From JAOPZW01 sp963789015 (GTDB lineage Bacteria; Actinomycetota; Thermoleophilia; Solirubrobacterales; Solirubrobacteraceae), in contig CAWBIU010000002.1 of NCBI GenBank assembly GCA_963789015.1, forward strand, positions 248,001 to 312,000: DNA of 64,000 nt, given 5' to 3'. Below, one piece after another: positions 53,489 through 63,213 of this stretch; within the stretch, counting starts at the first letter, position 1, and each line of letters begins with the position of its first letter. Both the position numbers and the translations under genes were made by a program. Below the pieces are notes generated by a model, which saw only the letters and a list, made by a program, of their open reading frames with translations, made no database searches and was not told the DNA's origin.

Positions 53489-54846
53489 TGGTGCACGACG
53501 CGCACGGCTGGTGGATCGACGAGGCCGGCCCGCCCCCCGAGCTCGAGCCCCTGCGCGGCGACGTCGAGGCCGACGTGCTCGTCGTCGGCGGTGGCTTCAC
53601 GGGGATGTGGGCGGCCTGGCACGTGCTCGCGGCCGAGCCCGGCGCGCGCGTCGTCGTGCTCGAGGCCGACCGCTGCGGGTTCGGCCCGAGCGGGCGCAAC
53701 GGCGGCTTCGTGCAGTCGATGGACGTCAGCCGCCCGGCGCTCGTGGAGCGCTTCGGGGCGGGCGCGGACGCCGTGCTCGCCGCCGCGCGCGAGTCGGTGC
53801 AGGCGATCGGCGCGTTCTGCCGCGACGAGGGCGTCGACGCCTGGTACCGCGCCGCGCCGCATCTCATCGTCTCCGCCGCGCCGGCCCAGGACGGCGTCGG
53901 CCGCCGGGCGGTCGACGACGTCACCGTCCTTCCGCTGAGCGCCGAGGAGGTCCGCGCGCGCTGCGACTCGCCGGTCATGCGGGCCGGGGTCGAGGTGCCC
54001 GTCGGCGCCACCGTGCACCCGGCGCGGCTCGCCTTCGGCCTGCGCGAGCGCCTGCTCCAGCGCGGTGCGCGGATCTTCGAGCGCTCCCGCGTGCGGGCGC
54101 TCGACGCCGGCGTGGCGCGCACCGACGGGGGCAGTGTGCGCGCGCCCGTCGCGCTGCTCGCCGCCGGCGCCTCGACCGGCACGGTCCCGGCGCTGCGCCG
54201 CGCGCTGACCGTCTCCTCGAGCCACATCGTCCTCACCGAGCCGGTGCCCGACGTCATCGACGAGATCGGCTGGACGGGCGGCGAGGCGATCAGCGACGGG
54301 CGCACGCTGCTGCACTACCTGCGCACGACGCAGGACGGGCGCATCCTGTTCGGCTGGGCGGGCGGGCGGATGGCCGCCGGCGCGCGGCCGAACGGGCGCA
54401 TGGAGGTCGACCCCGACGTCATCGCGCGGACGCGCGCCGACCTCGTGCGCTTCTTCCCGGCGCTCGAGGGGCGCCGCGTCGAGCGCGCGTGGGGCGGGCC
54501 GATCGACGTCTCGCCGACCCACCTGCCGATCGTCCGCACGCTGCCCGGCGGGCGCGCCCACGCCGCCTTCGGGTTCACGGGCAACGGCGTCGGGCCCTCG
54601 CACGTGGCCGGCCGCGCGCTCGCGGGCCTCGCGCTCGGGCGGGCGGACGGCGCCGCGGGCCTGGCGATCGTCGACCCCGAGGTCGGCGCGCTGCCGCCCG
54701 AGCCGTTGCGCGTCGCGGGCGCGGCGCTCATCCGGCGCGCGCTCGTGGCCAAGGAGGCGGCCGAGCAGGACGGGCGCCCTGTCTCGCCGCTGGCGCGCGC
54801 CGTGGCCCGGATCCCGGCCCTCATGGGCGTGCACATCGTCCGCTGA
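53488..54846 (+). CDS. DAO-type FAD-dependent oxidoreductase
   Basis: 452 residues from ATG 53488, overlapping the preceding TGA by one base (TGATG). The FAD motif VLVVGGGFTGMWAAWHVLA with VVVLEADRCGFGPSGRNGGF matches the DadA/GlpO-like amine oxidase group; FGFTGNGVGPSHVAGRALA is the C-terminal FAD contact. Substrate unknown; it probably oxidises an amine or amino acid. The coupling to the NDH-2-like gene suggests that its electrons enter the quinone pool or that the two are co-regulated. Confidence 0.85.
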   Translation: MVHDAHGWWIDEAGPPPELEPLRGDVEADVLVVGGGFTGMWAAWHVLAAEPGARVVVLEADRCGFGPSGRNGGFVQSMDVSRPALVERFGAGADAVLAAARESVQAIGAFCRDEGVDAWYRAAPHLIVSAAPAQDGVGRRAVDDVTVLPLSAEEVRARCDSPVMRAGVEVPVGATVHPARLAFGLRERLLQRGARIFERSRVRALDAGVARTDGGSVRAPVALLAAGASTGTVPALRRALTVSSSHIVLTEPVPDVIDEIGWTGGEAISDGRTLLHYLRTTQDGRILFGWAGGRMAAGARPNGRMEVDPDVIARTRADLVRFFPALEGRRVERAWGGPIDVSPTHLPIVRTLPGGRAHAAFGFTGNGVGPSHVAGRALAGLALGRADGAAGLAIVDPEVGALPPEPLRVAGAALIRRALVAKEAAEQDGRPVSPLARAVARIPALMGVHIVR

Positions 54847-54880
54847 GCGAAAGGCGGGGGGCGACGACGGCCCCACGGCG

Positions 54881-54886
54881 TATCCT
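54881..54886 (+). promoter_or_regulatory. -10 hexamer TATCCT for the yqeY operon
   Basis: TATCCT ends 10 bases before the ATG at 54897. Confidence 0.45.
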
Positions 54887-54896
54887 GAAGGTGCAG

Positions 54897-55340
54897 ATGA
54901 CGCTGGCCGACAGGGTGAAGCAGGATCTCGCGACCGCCATGAAGGCGGGTGAGAAGGACCGCGTCGCCGCGCTGCGCCTCGTGCTCTCCGAGCTCCAGAA
55001 GGCGGCCAAGGAGGGCGGCGACGACGAGCAGGCGGTGCTGCGCCGCGAGCGCAAGCGCCGCCACGAGGCCGCCCGCGCGTTCCGCGACGGGGGCCGGCCC
55101 GAGCTGGCCGAGGCCGAGGAGGCCGAGGCCGAGATCATCGCCGCCTACCTGCCCGCCGAGCTGTCCGACGACGAGCTGCGCGCGATCGTCGCCGGCGCGG
55201 TGGCCGAGACCGGCGCCGACTCGCCCAAGGACATGGGCCGCGTCATGAAGGCGGCGATGCCGCGCGTCGCCGGCCGCGCCGACGGCAAGCGCGTCTCCGC
55301 GCTCGTGCAGGAGGCGCTGAACGCCGTGAGGGCCGGCTGA
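54897..55340 (+). CDS. GatB/YqeY domain protein
   Basis: 147 residues: MTLADRVKQDLATAMKAGEK, RVAALRLVLSELQ, then an acidic helix and LPAELSDDELRAIVAGAVAE to the end. It is a free-standing copy of the tRNA-binding tail of GatB (YqeY family); the function is not established, though RNA binding is plausible. GTG 54891 is an alternative start. The stop shares a base with the phoH start (TGATG), and the order yqeY-phoH-ybeY-era is common in actinobacteria. Confidence 0.9.
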   Translation: MTLADRVKQDLATAMKAGEKDRVAALRLVLSELQKAAKEGGDDEQAVLRRERKRRHEAARAFRDGGRPELAEAEEAEAEIIAAYLPAELSDDELRAIVAGAVAETGADSPKDMGRVMKAAMPRVAGRADGKRVSALVQEALNAVRAG

Positions 55341-56318
55341 TGCGCCGCCAGATCGAGCTCTCCAACGAGGTCGCCGCAGGCGCTCAGCGGCGCCGGCGAC
55401 AAGATCCTGCGCGCGCTCGAGAGCCACGTCGACTGCGATCTCTTCCTGCGCGGCAACGTCGTCACGCTCGACGGCGACGCCGAGGCGGTCGCGGCCGCCG
55501 CCGTGGTCGTCCGCGAGCTCGCCGAGCTCATCGAGCAGGGCCACGAGATCGCCGAGGGGACGATCGCCGCCGTCACCGGCGCGCTCGACCAGCACCACTC
55601 GCCGGCCGAGATCCTCGAGGACGTCGTCTGGCGCCATCGCTCGACCAAGGTCGCCCCCAAGACGGTCAACCAGAAGCGCTACGTCGACTCGATCCGCCGC
55701 AACACGATCACCTTCGGGATCGGCCCGGCGGGCACCGGCAAGACGTTCCTGGCCGTGGCCATGGCCGCCGCCGCGCTGGCCCGCCACGAGGTCAACCGCA
55801 TCATCCTCACGCGCCCGGCCGTCGAGGCCGGCGAGCGCCTGGGCTTCCTGCCCGGCGACCTGATGGCGAAGATCGATCCCTACCTGCGGCCGCTGTTCGA
55901 CGCGCTGCACGACATGATCGACCCCGAGAAGGTCGCCGCGCACCTGGAGCGCAACGTGATCGAGGTCGCGCCGCTGGCCTTCATGCGCGGGCGCACGCTG
56001 AACGACTCGTTCGTGATCCTCGACGAGGCGCAGAACACGAGCCCCGAGCAGATGAAGATGTTCCTCACGCGGCTCGGCTTCAACTCGAAGATGGTCATCA
56101 CGGGCGACATCACCCAGATCGACCTGCCGCGCGACCAGCGCTCGGGGCTGGTCGTCGTCAACGAGATCCTGTCCGAGGTCGAGGGCGTCGAGTTCGTGCG
56201 CTTCGGCGGCGCCGACGTCGTCCGCCACCGCCTCGTGCAGCGCATCGTCGAGGCCTACGACGAGCACGCCGAGCGCCAGGCGCCGGAGCTGCGCGCCGCC
56301 GATCGCCGGCGGGCCTGA
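55340..56318 (+). CDS. phoH: PhoH-family ATPase, frameshift near its start
   Basis: Starts at ATG 55340 (MRRQIELSNEVAA), but the frame is lost near 55380. One extra G in GCAGGCG would explain it; removing it joins NEVAA to ALSGAGDKILRALESH and gives about 325 residues. The rest is complete: KTVNQKRYVDSIRRNTITFG, Walker A GPAGTGKTFLAVAMA, ILTRPAVEAGERLGFLPGDL, FVILDEAQNTSPEQMKMFLT. It is a cytoplasmic P-loop ATPase tied to RNA metabolism together with YbeY encoded next. A sequencing insertion is the likely cause. Confidence 0.9.
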
Positions 56319-56329
56319 GCGCCGCCGGC

Positions 56330-56713
56330 GTGCTCGAGGTCGAGGTCATCGGCGCGGGCGGCGCGGACGCCCCCGCCGCCGCCGAGGTGGAGCGGCTCGT
56401 GGGCCTCGCGCTGGCGTCGGCCGGCGTCGAGGACGGTCACGTCGCCGTCGAGTTCGTCGCCGAGGGCCGCATCGCCGAGCTCAACGCCGCCCACCGCGAC
56501 CACGCGTCGCCGACCGACGTGCTCTCGTTCCCCGTCGACGAGGACGGGCCGGCCCCCGGTCCGCGCGAGCTCGGCGACATCGTCATCTGCCCCGAGCACA
56601 CCACCGACCTGCGCGAGGCCATCGTCCACGGCGCGCTGCATCTGGTCGGCATGGACCACGAGACCGACGAGGGCGAGATGCTCGCCCTGCAGGCGGAGAT
56701 GCTGCGCTGGTGA
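56330..56713 (+). CDS. ybeY: YbeY, rRNA maturation endoribonuclease
   Basis: 127 residues from GTG 56330, 11 bases after phoH. The zinc site H-x3-H-x5-H is IVHGALHLVGMDHETDEGEM. RDHASPTDVLSFPVDED and ELGDIVICPE are conserved. It acts in 16S rRNA 3' maturation and ribosome quality control. A slightly earlier non-AUG start is possible because the frame is open. The TGA stop overlaps the era GTG. Confidence 0.93.
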   Translation: MLEVEVIGAGGADAPAAAEVERLVGLALASAGVEDGHVAVEFVAEGRIAELNAAHRDHASPTDVLSFPVDEDGPAPGPRELGDIVICPEHTTDLREAIVHGALHLVGMDHETDEGEMLALQAEMLRW

Positions 56714-57603
56714 GCGAGGGCGCATCGACGCGCGCCGGGTTCGTCGCGCTCGCCGGCCGGCCGAACGTCGGCAAGTCGACGCTCGTCAACGGGCTCGTCG
56801 GGCGCAAGGTGGCGATCGTCTCCGACAAGCCGCAGACGACCCGCCGCGCCATCCGCGGCGTGGCCACCGGCCCCGACCACCAGCTCGTGCTCGTCGACCT
56901 GCCCGGCGTGCAGCGCCCACGCGACCCGCTCACCGAGCGCATGCAGCGCCGCGTCGAGCGCGAGCTCGCCGACTCCGACGCCGCGCTGTTCGTGGTCAAC
57001 GGCGAGGAGGGCATCGGGCCGGGCGACCGCTTCATCGCGGGCGCCCTGCGCCGCTCGGAGCTGCCCGTCCTGCTCGCCGTCAACAAGGTCGACCGGCTCG
57101 ACCGCGCACGCGCCGTCAAGGCCCTGACCGCGGCCGCCGAGCTCGGCGTCGGCGAGGAGATCTTCCCGGTCTCGGCGCGCACGGGCGCGGGCATGGGCGA
57201 GCTGCGCGAGCACCTCGTCGAGCTCATGCCGTCGAGCCCGTTCCTGTTCGACGCCGCCGAGTCCTCTGACCAGTCGCTCGAGGTGCTGCTCGCCGAGCTC
57301 GTCCGCGAGCAGGTCCTGCGCCGCACCTTCCAGGAGGTCCCGCACGCCGTCGAGGTCAAGGTCGAGGAGATCGAGCACCGCGACGAGCTGACCGTCGTGC
57401 GCGCGCTCGTGTGGGTCGAGGCGGAGTCCCAGAAGGGGATCCTGATCGGCTCGGGCGGGCGCATGATCAAGGCGATCGGCACCGCGGCGCGGCGCGAGCT
57501 CCAACGCGAGCTGGGCACCCGCGTGCACCTCGACCTGTCCGTGCGCGTGCGCCGCCACTGGCGCGCGGACGAGTCGCTGCTCGACCGCCTGGGGATCGAG
57601 TAG
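56710..57603 (+). CDS. era: Era GTPase, 30S assembly factor
   Basis: 297 residues from GTG 56710. G1 is GRPNVGKSTLVNGLVGRKVA, the G2 region SDKPQTTRRAIRG, G3 DLPGVQ and G4 NKVD. The C-terminal KH domain includes VWVEAESQKGILIGSGGRMI and binds the 3' end of 16S rRNA. It is coupled to ybeY by a GTGA overlap; both act on the same rRNA region. The gene ends 5 bases before the convergent ATPase gene. Confidence 0.96.
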   Translation: MSEGASTRAGFVALAGRPNVGKSTLVNGLVGRKVAIVSDKPQTTRRAIRGVATGPDHQLVLVDLPGVQRPRDPLTERMQRRVERELADSDAALFVVNGEEGIGPGDRFIAGALRRSELPVLLAVNKVDRLDRARAVKALTAAAELGVGEEIFPVSARTGAGMGELREHLVELMPSSPFLFDAAESSDQSLEVLLAELVREQVLRRTFQEVPHAVEVKVEEIEHRDELTVVRALVWVEAESQKGILIGSGGRMIKAIGTAARRELQRELGTRVHLDLSVRVRRHWRADESLLDRLGIE

Positions 57604-57608
57604 ACCGT

Positions 57609-58543
57609 CTAGCCCAGGCGCTCGCCGAGCACGCCGGCCAGCGCGGCGACGTCGTCGAGCTCCATCGCCGGGACAGCGAGCTGGGGGAGGGTGATGACCG
57701 GCGCCCGGGCCTCCCCGCGCAGGCGCGCGAGCTGGTCCTGCTGGGCGTCCGCGAGGCCGTACTGGGTCAGGACGGCGGAGCTGACCGCGGCCGGGACGCG
57801 GCCGTCGGCGCGCTCGAGCTGCTCGATGTCGGCGCCGCTGAAGCGCTGCGGGAGCACGCCGTTGACGACGATCGCGTCGACCTCGCGCCCGAGCGCGGCG
57901 CGCACGTCGCCCTGGAGGTCGAGCGTCTCGCCGACGGGCATCTCGGCCGGCCGGGCGACGGCGACGACGGCGCTGCGCGCGCTGCTCTCGAGCAGCTCGA
58001 CGACGCGGCGGGCCTGCGACGCGATCGGCCCGACGCGCGCGATCTCGGCGAACGCGCGCGGCGTGCGCAGCAGCCCGACGGCGTGGCCGCTGGCCGGGCC
58101 GTCGACGACGACGAGGTCGTAGCGGGCGCGCGCCGCGCACCCAGCGCGCCGGGCGCCCGAGCTCCCACGCCTTGGCGATCGTCAGCAGCTCGCGCGCCCC
58201 CGGCGCCGCGGCCAGGAAGGCGCCGAAGGCGTTCGAGCCGGTCATCGCGTGCGACGAGGCGGCGCGAGCCGATCTGGCGCGCCGCCCACTCCTCGAGCGC
58301 GAGCTGCGGGTCGACGGTGGTGGCCCACAGGCCGGGCGCCAGCGCGACCTCCTCGCCGGCGGGCAGCGGCCCGTGGCCGTGCAGCACGGCGGCGCGGCGC
58401 TGGCCGGCGAGCTCGCACAGCACCGTGCGCCGCCCGCGGCGCGCGGCGGCCATGGCGACGCACAGGGCCACCGTCGTCTTGCCCACGCCGCCCTTCCCGG
58501 TGACGAAGACGAGCTCGCGGTCGAGGGCCGGGGTCATCCGCAT
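57609..58543 (-). CDS. ArsA/GET3-family ATPase, frameshifted twice
   Basis: The N-terminal part starts MRMTPALDRELVFVTGKGGV (ATG 58543; ATG 58537 also possible) with deviant Walker A GKGGVGKTTVALCVAMAAAR. The frame then shifts near 58260, where the product continues SHAMTGSNAFGAFLAAAPGA through LLTIAKAWELGRP. It shifts again near 58140 and continues YDLVVVDGPASGHAVGLLR to the end at 57609. Each break is fixed by removing one base, giving a protein of about 310 residues. Such paired or single ArsA-like ATPases are common in actinobacteria and need not concern arsenic. Sequencing insertions or a decaying gene. Confidence 0.75.
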
Positions 58544-58558
58544 CCCGGGGGTTCCACG

Positions 58559-58564
58559 TAGGGT
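58559..58564 (+). promoter_or_regulatory. -10 hexamer TAGGGT for the prenyl synthase gene
   Basis: TAGGGT ends 8 bases before the GTG at 58573. Confidence 0.45.
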
Positions 58565-58572
58565 GCTACGCC

Positions 58573-59424
58573 GTGCACGTTCTCCTGGATCCTCGCGTGC
58601 GTGAGTCCTATCGGGCGTGCCGTCGCATGCAGCTCCGCCACGATCCCACGTTCTGGGCGGCAACCCGGTGCCTGCCCGGCGACGTGCGCCCCGCCGTCCA
58701 CGCCCTGTACGGCTTCGTGCGCGGCGCGGACGAGATCGTCGACGGCCCGCGGCGCCTGCCCGCCGGCGCGCCGCGCCGCGCGGCGCTCGACCGCTGGGAG
58801 GACGAGCTGCGCCTCGGCCTGCGCGACGGGCGCTCGGCGCACCCGGTGATCGCCGCGCTCGTCGACGCCGGCCCGCGCCACGAGCTGCCGCTGCACCTGC
58901 TCGACCGCTACGTGGAGTCGATGCGCGTCGACTGCGTCGAGCCGGTGCGGATCGGCACGGAGACCGAGCTCGACCGCTACATGGACGGCAGCGCGGCCAC
59001 CGTCGGGCGGATCATGGCCCCGCTGCTCGGCGTCCCGTCCGACCTGCACGAGCACGTGGCGCGGCTCGGCGTCGCCTTCCAGCTGACGAACTTCATCCGC
59101 GACGTCGACCGCGACTGGGCGCTGGACCGCGTCTACCTGCCCGGCCTGGACGAGCAGGCGCTGCGCGACGGGGCGGCGAGCGACGCGCTGCGCGAGCGCG
59201 TGTCGCGCCACGTCTCGCGGGCCCGCGGCCTGTTCTCGGAGACGCGCCCGGTGCTCGACGCGCTCGCCCCGTCGATGCGCCCGGGCGTGCGCGTCGCGCG
59301 CGCCGTCTACGGGCGCGTGCTCGACCGCGTCGAGCGCAACGAGTTCGACGTCGTCGGCCGGCGCGCCGGCCTGGCCCCGTGGGAGGGCGCGCGCGTCGCG
59401 GCGCGCGCGCTGCTCGTGCGATGA
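58573..59424 (+). CDS. Phytoene/squalene synthase family protein
   Basis: 283 residues from GTG 58573. Head-to-head prenyl synthase: the first aspartate-rich site is RGADEIVDG (DxxxD), the second LTNFIRDVDRDWALDRVYLP. CRRMQLRHDPTFWAATRCLP and ALYGFVRGADEIVD are typical of CrtB-like enzymes. It joins two C15 or C20 diphosphates to squalene or phytoene; which one cannot be decided from sequence. It is coupled by an ATGA overlap to a geranylgeranyl reductase-like flavoprotein, favouring carotenoid or other isoprenoid lipid synthesis. Confidence 0.87.
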   Translation: MHVLLDPRVRESYRACRRMQLRHDPTFWAATRCLPGDVRPAVHALYGFVRGADEIVDGPRRLPAGAPRRAALDRWEDELRLGLRDGRSAHPVIAALVDAGPRHELPLHLLDRYVESMRVDCVEPVRIGTETELDRYMDGSAATVGRIMAPLLGVPSDLHEHVARLGVAFQLTNFIRDVDRDWALDRVYLPGLDEQALRDGAASDALRERVSRHVSRARGLFSETRPVLDALAPSMRPGVRVARAVYGRVLDRVERNEFDVVGRRAGLAPWEGARVAARALLVR

Positions 59425-60572
59425 CCGTCCGCGCCACCGCCCGCGGCGCGCAGCGCACCTCGCTGGACGGCGGGCGCGCCGACGTGCTCGTGTGCGGGGC
59501 GAGCTTCGCCGGGCTGGCCGTGGCGCGCGAGCTCGCCGCGACCGGGGCCGACGTGCTCGTCGTCGACCGCTACGAGATCGGTGAGCGCGCGACCTCGGCG
59601 TGCGCGGCGCCGACGCCGTGGCTGCACGCGATGGGGGTCGCCGGGGCGATCCGCAGCGAGCTGCCCGACATGACCTTCACCACGCCGCACGGCAGCGTCC
59701 GGATGCGCCTGCCGTGGAGCTGGTCGGCCTTCGACTACCGCGAGCTGTGCCGCGGGCTGTGGGCGCAGTGCGGCGCCGCGCGCTTCGCCACCGCCAAGGT
59801 CGAGGGCCTCGAGCGCCCCGGCGACGTCCACGCCGTGCGCACCGACCGCGGCACGCTGCGTGCGCCGCTCGTCGTCGACGCGCTGGGCTGGCGGCGCGTG
59901 CTCGCCTCGCCCCACTTCCAGCCGCCCGACGCGCCGCTGAGCCGCGGCCTGGAGGTCCACCCCGAGGTGAGCACGGCCCACCCAGCCGCGGACGGGGCGC
60001 TCGACGTGTGGGTCGAGCGCGGGCTCGTGCGCCACGGCTACGGCTGGCGCGTGCCCGCGGGCGGCGAGGCACGCATCGGCGTCGGCTCCTACGACCCGCG
60101 CCGCCACGTCAAGGAGCCGACCGTCGCGCTCGCCGGGCGCCTGGGCGAGGACGCCGTCCGCTACCAGGGCAACTGGTTCCCGCACCGCCTGCGCGAGGCC
60201 ACCGGCGATGGCGTGTTCTTCGCCGGGGACAGCGCCGGGCACTGCTTCCCGCTGTCGGGCGAGGGCATCCGCACCGCGTTCTACTTCGGCATCGCGTGCG
60301 GGCGCGAGCTGCGCGCGGTGCTCGCCGGCGAGCAGGACCGCGATGCGGCGCTGCGCGCCTACGCCGCGTTCCACGAGCGCCACCGGCCCGCGTTCCGGCG
60401 CGCGCTCGCCCTCCAGCGCCTCGTGCCCGCGCTGCCGCCGCGCGCGCTCACGCTCGCGCTGCGCGCGCTGCGCCCGCAGCCGCTCGTCGACCGCGCCTTC
60501 GGCTGGTACCTCGACCAGGCGCATCCGTCGTTCGCGACGGCGCCCGCACCGGTCGCGGCGCTCGCCGCTTGA
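59421..60572 (+). CDS. Geranylgeranyl reductase-like FAD oxidoreductase
   Basis: 383 residues. FAD motif VLVCGASFAGLAVARELAAT with VLVVDRYEIGERATSACAAP; the later FAD motif is GVFFAGDSAGHCFPLSGEGI. The layout is that of the geranylgeranyl reductase/lycopene-cyclase-like flavoprotein group, which saturates or cyclises isoprenoid chains. Its start overlaps the prenyl synthase stop by 4 bases, so the two probably act in sequence. It might instead be a desaturase-like or halogenase-like flavoenzyme. Confidence 0.8.
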   Translation: MTVRATARGAQRTSLDGGRADVLVCGASFAGLAVARELAATGADVLVVDRYEIGERATSACAAPTPWLHAMGVAGAIRSELPDMTFTTPHGSVRMRLPWSWSAFDYRELCRGLWAQCGAARFATAKVEGLERPGDVHAVRTDRGTLRAPLVVDALGWRRVLASPHFQPPDAPLSRGLEVHPEVSTAHPAADGALDVWVERGLVRHGYGWRVPAGGEARIGVGSYDPRRHVKEPTVALAGRLGEDAVRYQGNWFPHRLREATGDGVFFAGDSAGHCFPLSGEGIRTAFYFGIACGRELRAVLAGEQDRDAALRAYAAFHERHRPAFRRALALQRLVPALPPRALTLALRALRPQPLVDRAFGWYLDQAHPSFATAPAPVAALAA

Positions 60573-60578
60573 CAGAAT
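60573..60578 (+). promoter_or_regulatory. -10-like hexamer CAGAAT for hisIE
   Basis: CAGAAT ends 7 bases before the GTG at 60586. The overlapping TTGACA at 60569-60574 is too close to act as its -35 box. Confidence 0.35.
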
Positions 60579-60585
60579 CAGGCCG

Positions 60586-61182
60586 GTGGAGATCGCCTAC
60601 GACGAGCGTGGACTCGTCCCGGTCGTCGTGCAGGACTGGCGCACCGGGGAGGTCCTGACCCTGGCCTACGCCAACGACGAGGCGGTGCGGCGCACCCGCG
60701 CGACGGGCGAGCTGCACCTGTGGAGCCGCTCGCGCGGCGAGCTGTGGCACAAGGGCGCGACCTCCGGGAACATCCAGCACGTCCGCGCGCTGCGGCTGGA
60801 CTGCGACGGCGACGCGCTGCTCGCGCTCGTCGAGCCCGTCGGCCCGGCCTGCCACACGGGCGAGCGCACGTGCTTCCACAACGGCGACGTCGAGCCGCCG
60901 GCGCCGCACGAGGCGCTGCCCGCGCTCGAGCGCACGCTCGCCGACCGCGCCCGCGAGCGCCCGGCCGGCTCCTACACCGTCGAGCTGCTCGACGACCCGC
61001 CGCGGATCGGCGCGAAGGTCGAGGAGGAGGCCGAGGAGGTCGCGCGGGCGGCCCGCGAGGAGGGCGACGACCGCGTCGACGAGGAGGCGGCCGACGTGCT
61101 CTACCACCTCACCGTGCTGCTCCACAGCCGCGGCCGCGAGCTCGCCGGCGCCGAGGAGGTGCTCAATGGCCGTCGCCGCTGA
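60586..61182 (+). CDS. hisIE: Bifunctional PR-AMP cyclohydrolase/PR-ATP pyrophosphatase
   Basis: 198 residues from GTG 60586. The HisI half (1 to about 105) has EVLTLAYANDEAVRRT, LWSRSRGELWHKGATSGN and the metal-binding LDCDGDALLALV and CHTGERTCF. The HisE half (about 110-198) has PPRIGAKVEEEAEEVARAAR and DEEAADVLYHLTVLL. It performs steps 2 and 3 of histidine synthesis. No other his gene is in the window; instead its last 17 bases overlap trpE, tying it to tryptophan synthesis. Confidence 0.94.
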   Translation: MEIAYDERGLVPVVVQDWRTGEVLTLAYANDEAVRRTRATGELHLWSRSRGELWHKGATSGNIQHVRALRLDCDGDALLALVEPVGPACHTGERTCFHNGDVEPPAPHEALPALERTLADRARERPAGSYTVELLDDPPRIGAKVEEEAEEVARAAREEGDDRVDEEAADVLYHLTVLLHSRGRELAGAEEVLNGRRR

Positions 61183-62640
61183 GCCCGTCCCGCTGCCCGT
61201 CGAGCCCTCGCCCGCCGAGGTGCGCGACCTCGCGCGCGAGCACAACCTCGTCCCGCTGCGCCACACCTTCATCGACGACTGCGAGACGCCGGTCTCGGCG
61301 TTCCTGAAGCTGCGCGGCGCCGACCCGAGTTCGCCCGCCTTCCTGCTCGAGTCCGCCGAGCAGGGCCAGCGCGTCGGGCGCTACTCGTTCATCGGCCTGC
61401 GCCCGCGCGCCGTCGTGCGCTGGTCGCTGGGCGACGAGGGCGACCCGTACGAGATCGCCGCGCGCGAGGTCGGCCGCTACCGCCAGGCGCCGCTGAGCGA
61501 CCTGCCGCCGTTCGCCGGCGGCGCGGTCGGCTTCTTCGGCTACGACCTCGTGCGCACCGTCGAGCCGCTCGGCGACCCCAACCCCGACGTGCTCGGCCTG
61601 CCCGACCTGGCGCTCATGCTCTCCGACGGGCTCGTCGTCTTCGACCACCTCAAGCACACGATCACGATCCTCGCCAACGTCTTCGCCGACGAGGAGGACC
61701 TCGACCGCGCCTACGCCTCGGCGGCCGCGACGATCGCGCAGACGCGGCGCCTGCTCGCCGGGCCCGTGCCCGCCGTGGAGCCCACGCCGCCGCGCCCGGC
61801 GCCCGAGTTCGCCTCGAACATGTCGCGCGAGGGCTTCGAGTCGATGGTCGCGCGGATCGTCGAGTACTGCCACGCCGGCGACACCTTCCAGGTCGTCCCC
61901 TCGCAGCGCTGGAGCGCCGACCTCGACGGCGACGCGTTCTCGATCTACCGCGGCCTGCGCGTGGTCAACCCGAGCCCGTACATGTACTTCCTGGACTTCG
62001 GCGACTTCCAGATCGCCGGCGCCAGCCCCGAGCCGCTGCTCACCGTCTCCGGCCGCCACGTCTCGACGCGCCCGATCGCCGGCACGCGCCCGCGCGGGGC
62101 CGACGCCGCCGAGGACGCCGGCATCGCCGAGGGCCTGCTGGCCGACGAGAAGGAGCGCGCCGAGCACGTGATGCTCGTCGACCTGGGGCGCAACGACCTC
62201 GGCCGGGTGTGCGAGTACGGGACGGTCAAGGTCGACACCTTCATGGCCGTGGAGACCTACTCGCACGTCATGCACATCGTCTCGAGCGTGTCCGGCGAGC
62301 TGCGCCCCGATGTCGGGGCGATGGACGCGCTGCGCTCCGTGCTGCCCGCCGGGACGCTGAGCGGCGCCCCGAAGGTCCGCGCGATGCAGATCATCGACGA
62401 GCTCGAGCCGGTCAAGCGCGGCGGCTACGGTGGCGCCATCGGCTACCTGAGCTACACCGGCGACCTCGACACGTGCATCCACATCCGCACCGTCGTCGTC
62501 AAGGACGGGCGCGCCCACGTCCAGGCGGGCGGAGGCACCGTCGCCGACGCGCGCCCGGACTACGAGTTCGCCGAGTCGGAGGCCAAGGCTCGCGGCGTGC
62601 TGCGGGCGATCGAGCTGGCGCTGGAGCAGCCCGACTGGCC

Positions 62641-62644
<4 letters not shown>
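61166..62644 (+). CDS. trpE: Anthranilate synthase component I
   Basis: 492 residues. It converts chorismate to anthranilate using ammonia from TrpG. The ATG 61166 lies inside hisIE, with GAGGAGG (61154-61160) 5 bases upstream. LLESAEQGQRVGRYSFIGL near the N-terminus belongs to the Trp feedback site. GDTFQVVPSQRWSADL, SPEPLLTVSGRHVSTRPIAG, RAEHVMLVDLGRNDLGRVCE and LPAGTLSGAPKVRAMQIIDE form the chorismate site. The GTGA overlap couples it to trpG. No leader peptide or attenuator is seen. Confidence 0.95.
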
Positions 62645-63201
<557 letters not shown>

Positions 63202-63213
63202 GAGCCGCGCCCC

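Noticed and set aside
61100..61165. Tryptophan attenuator before trpE.
   Set aside because: The region is hisIE coding sequence and contains no Trp-codon run or paired hairpins.
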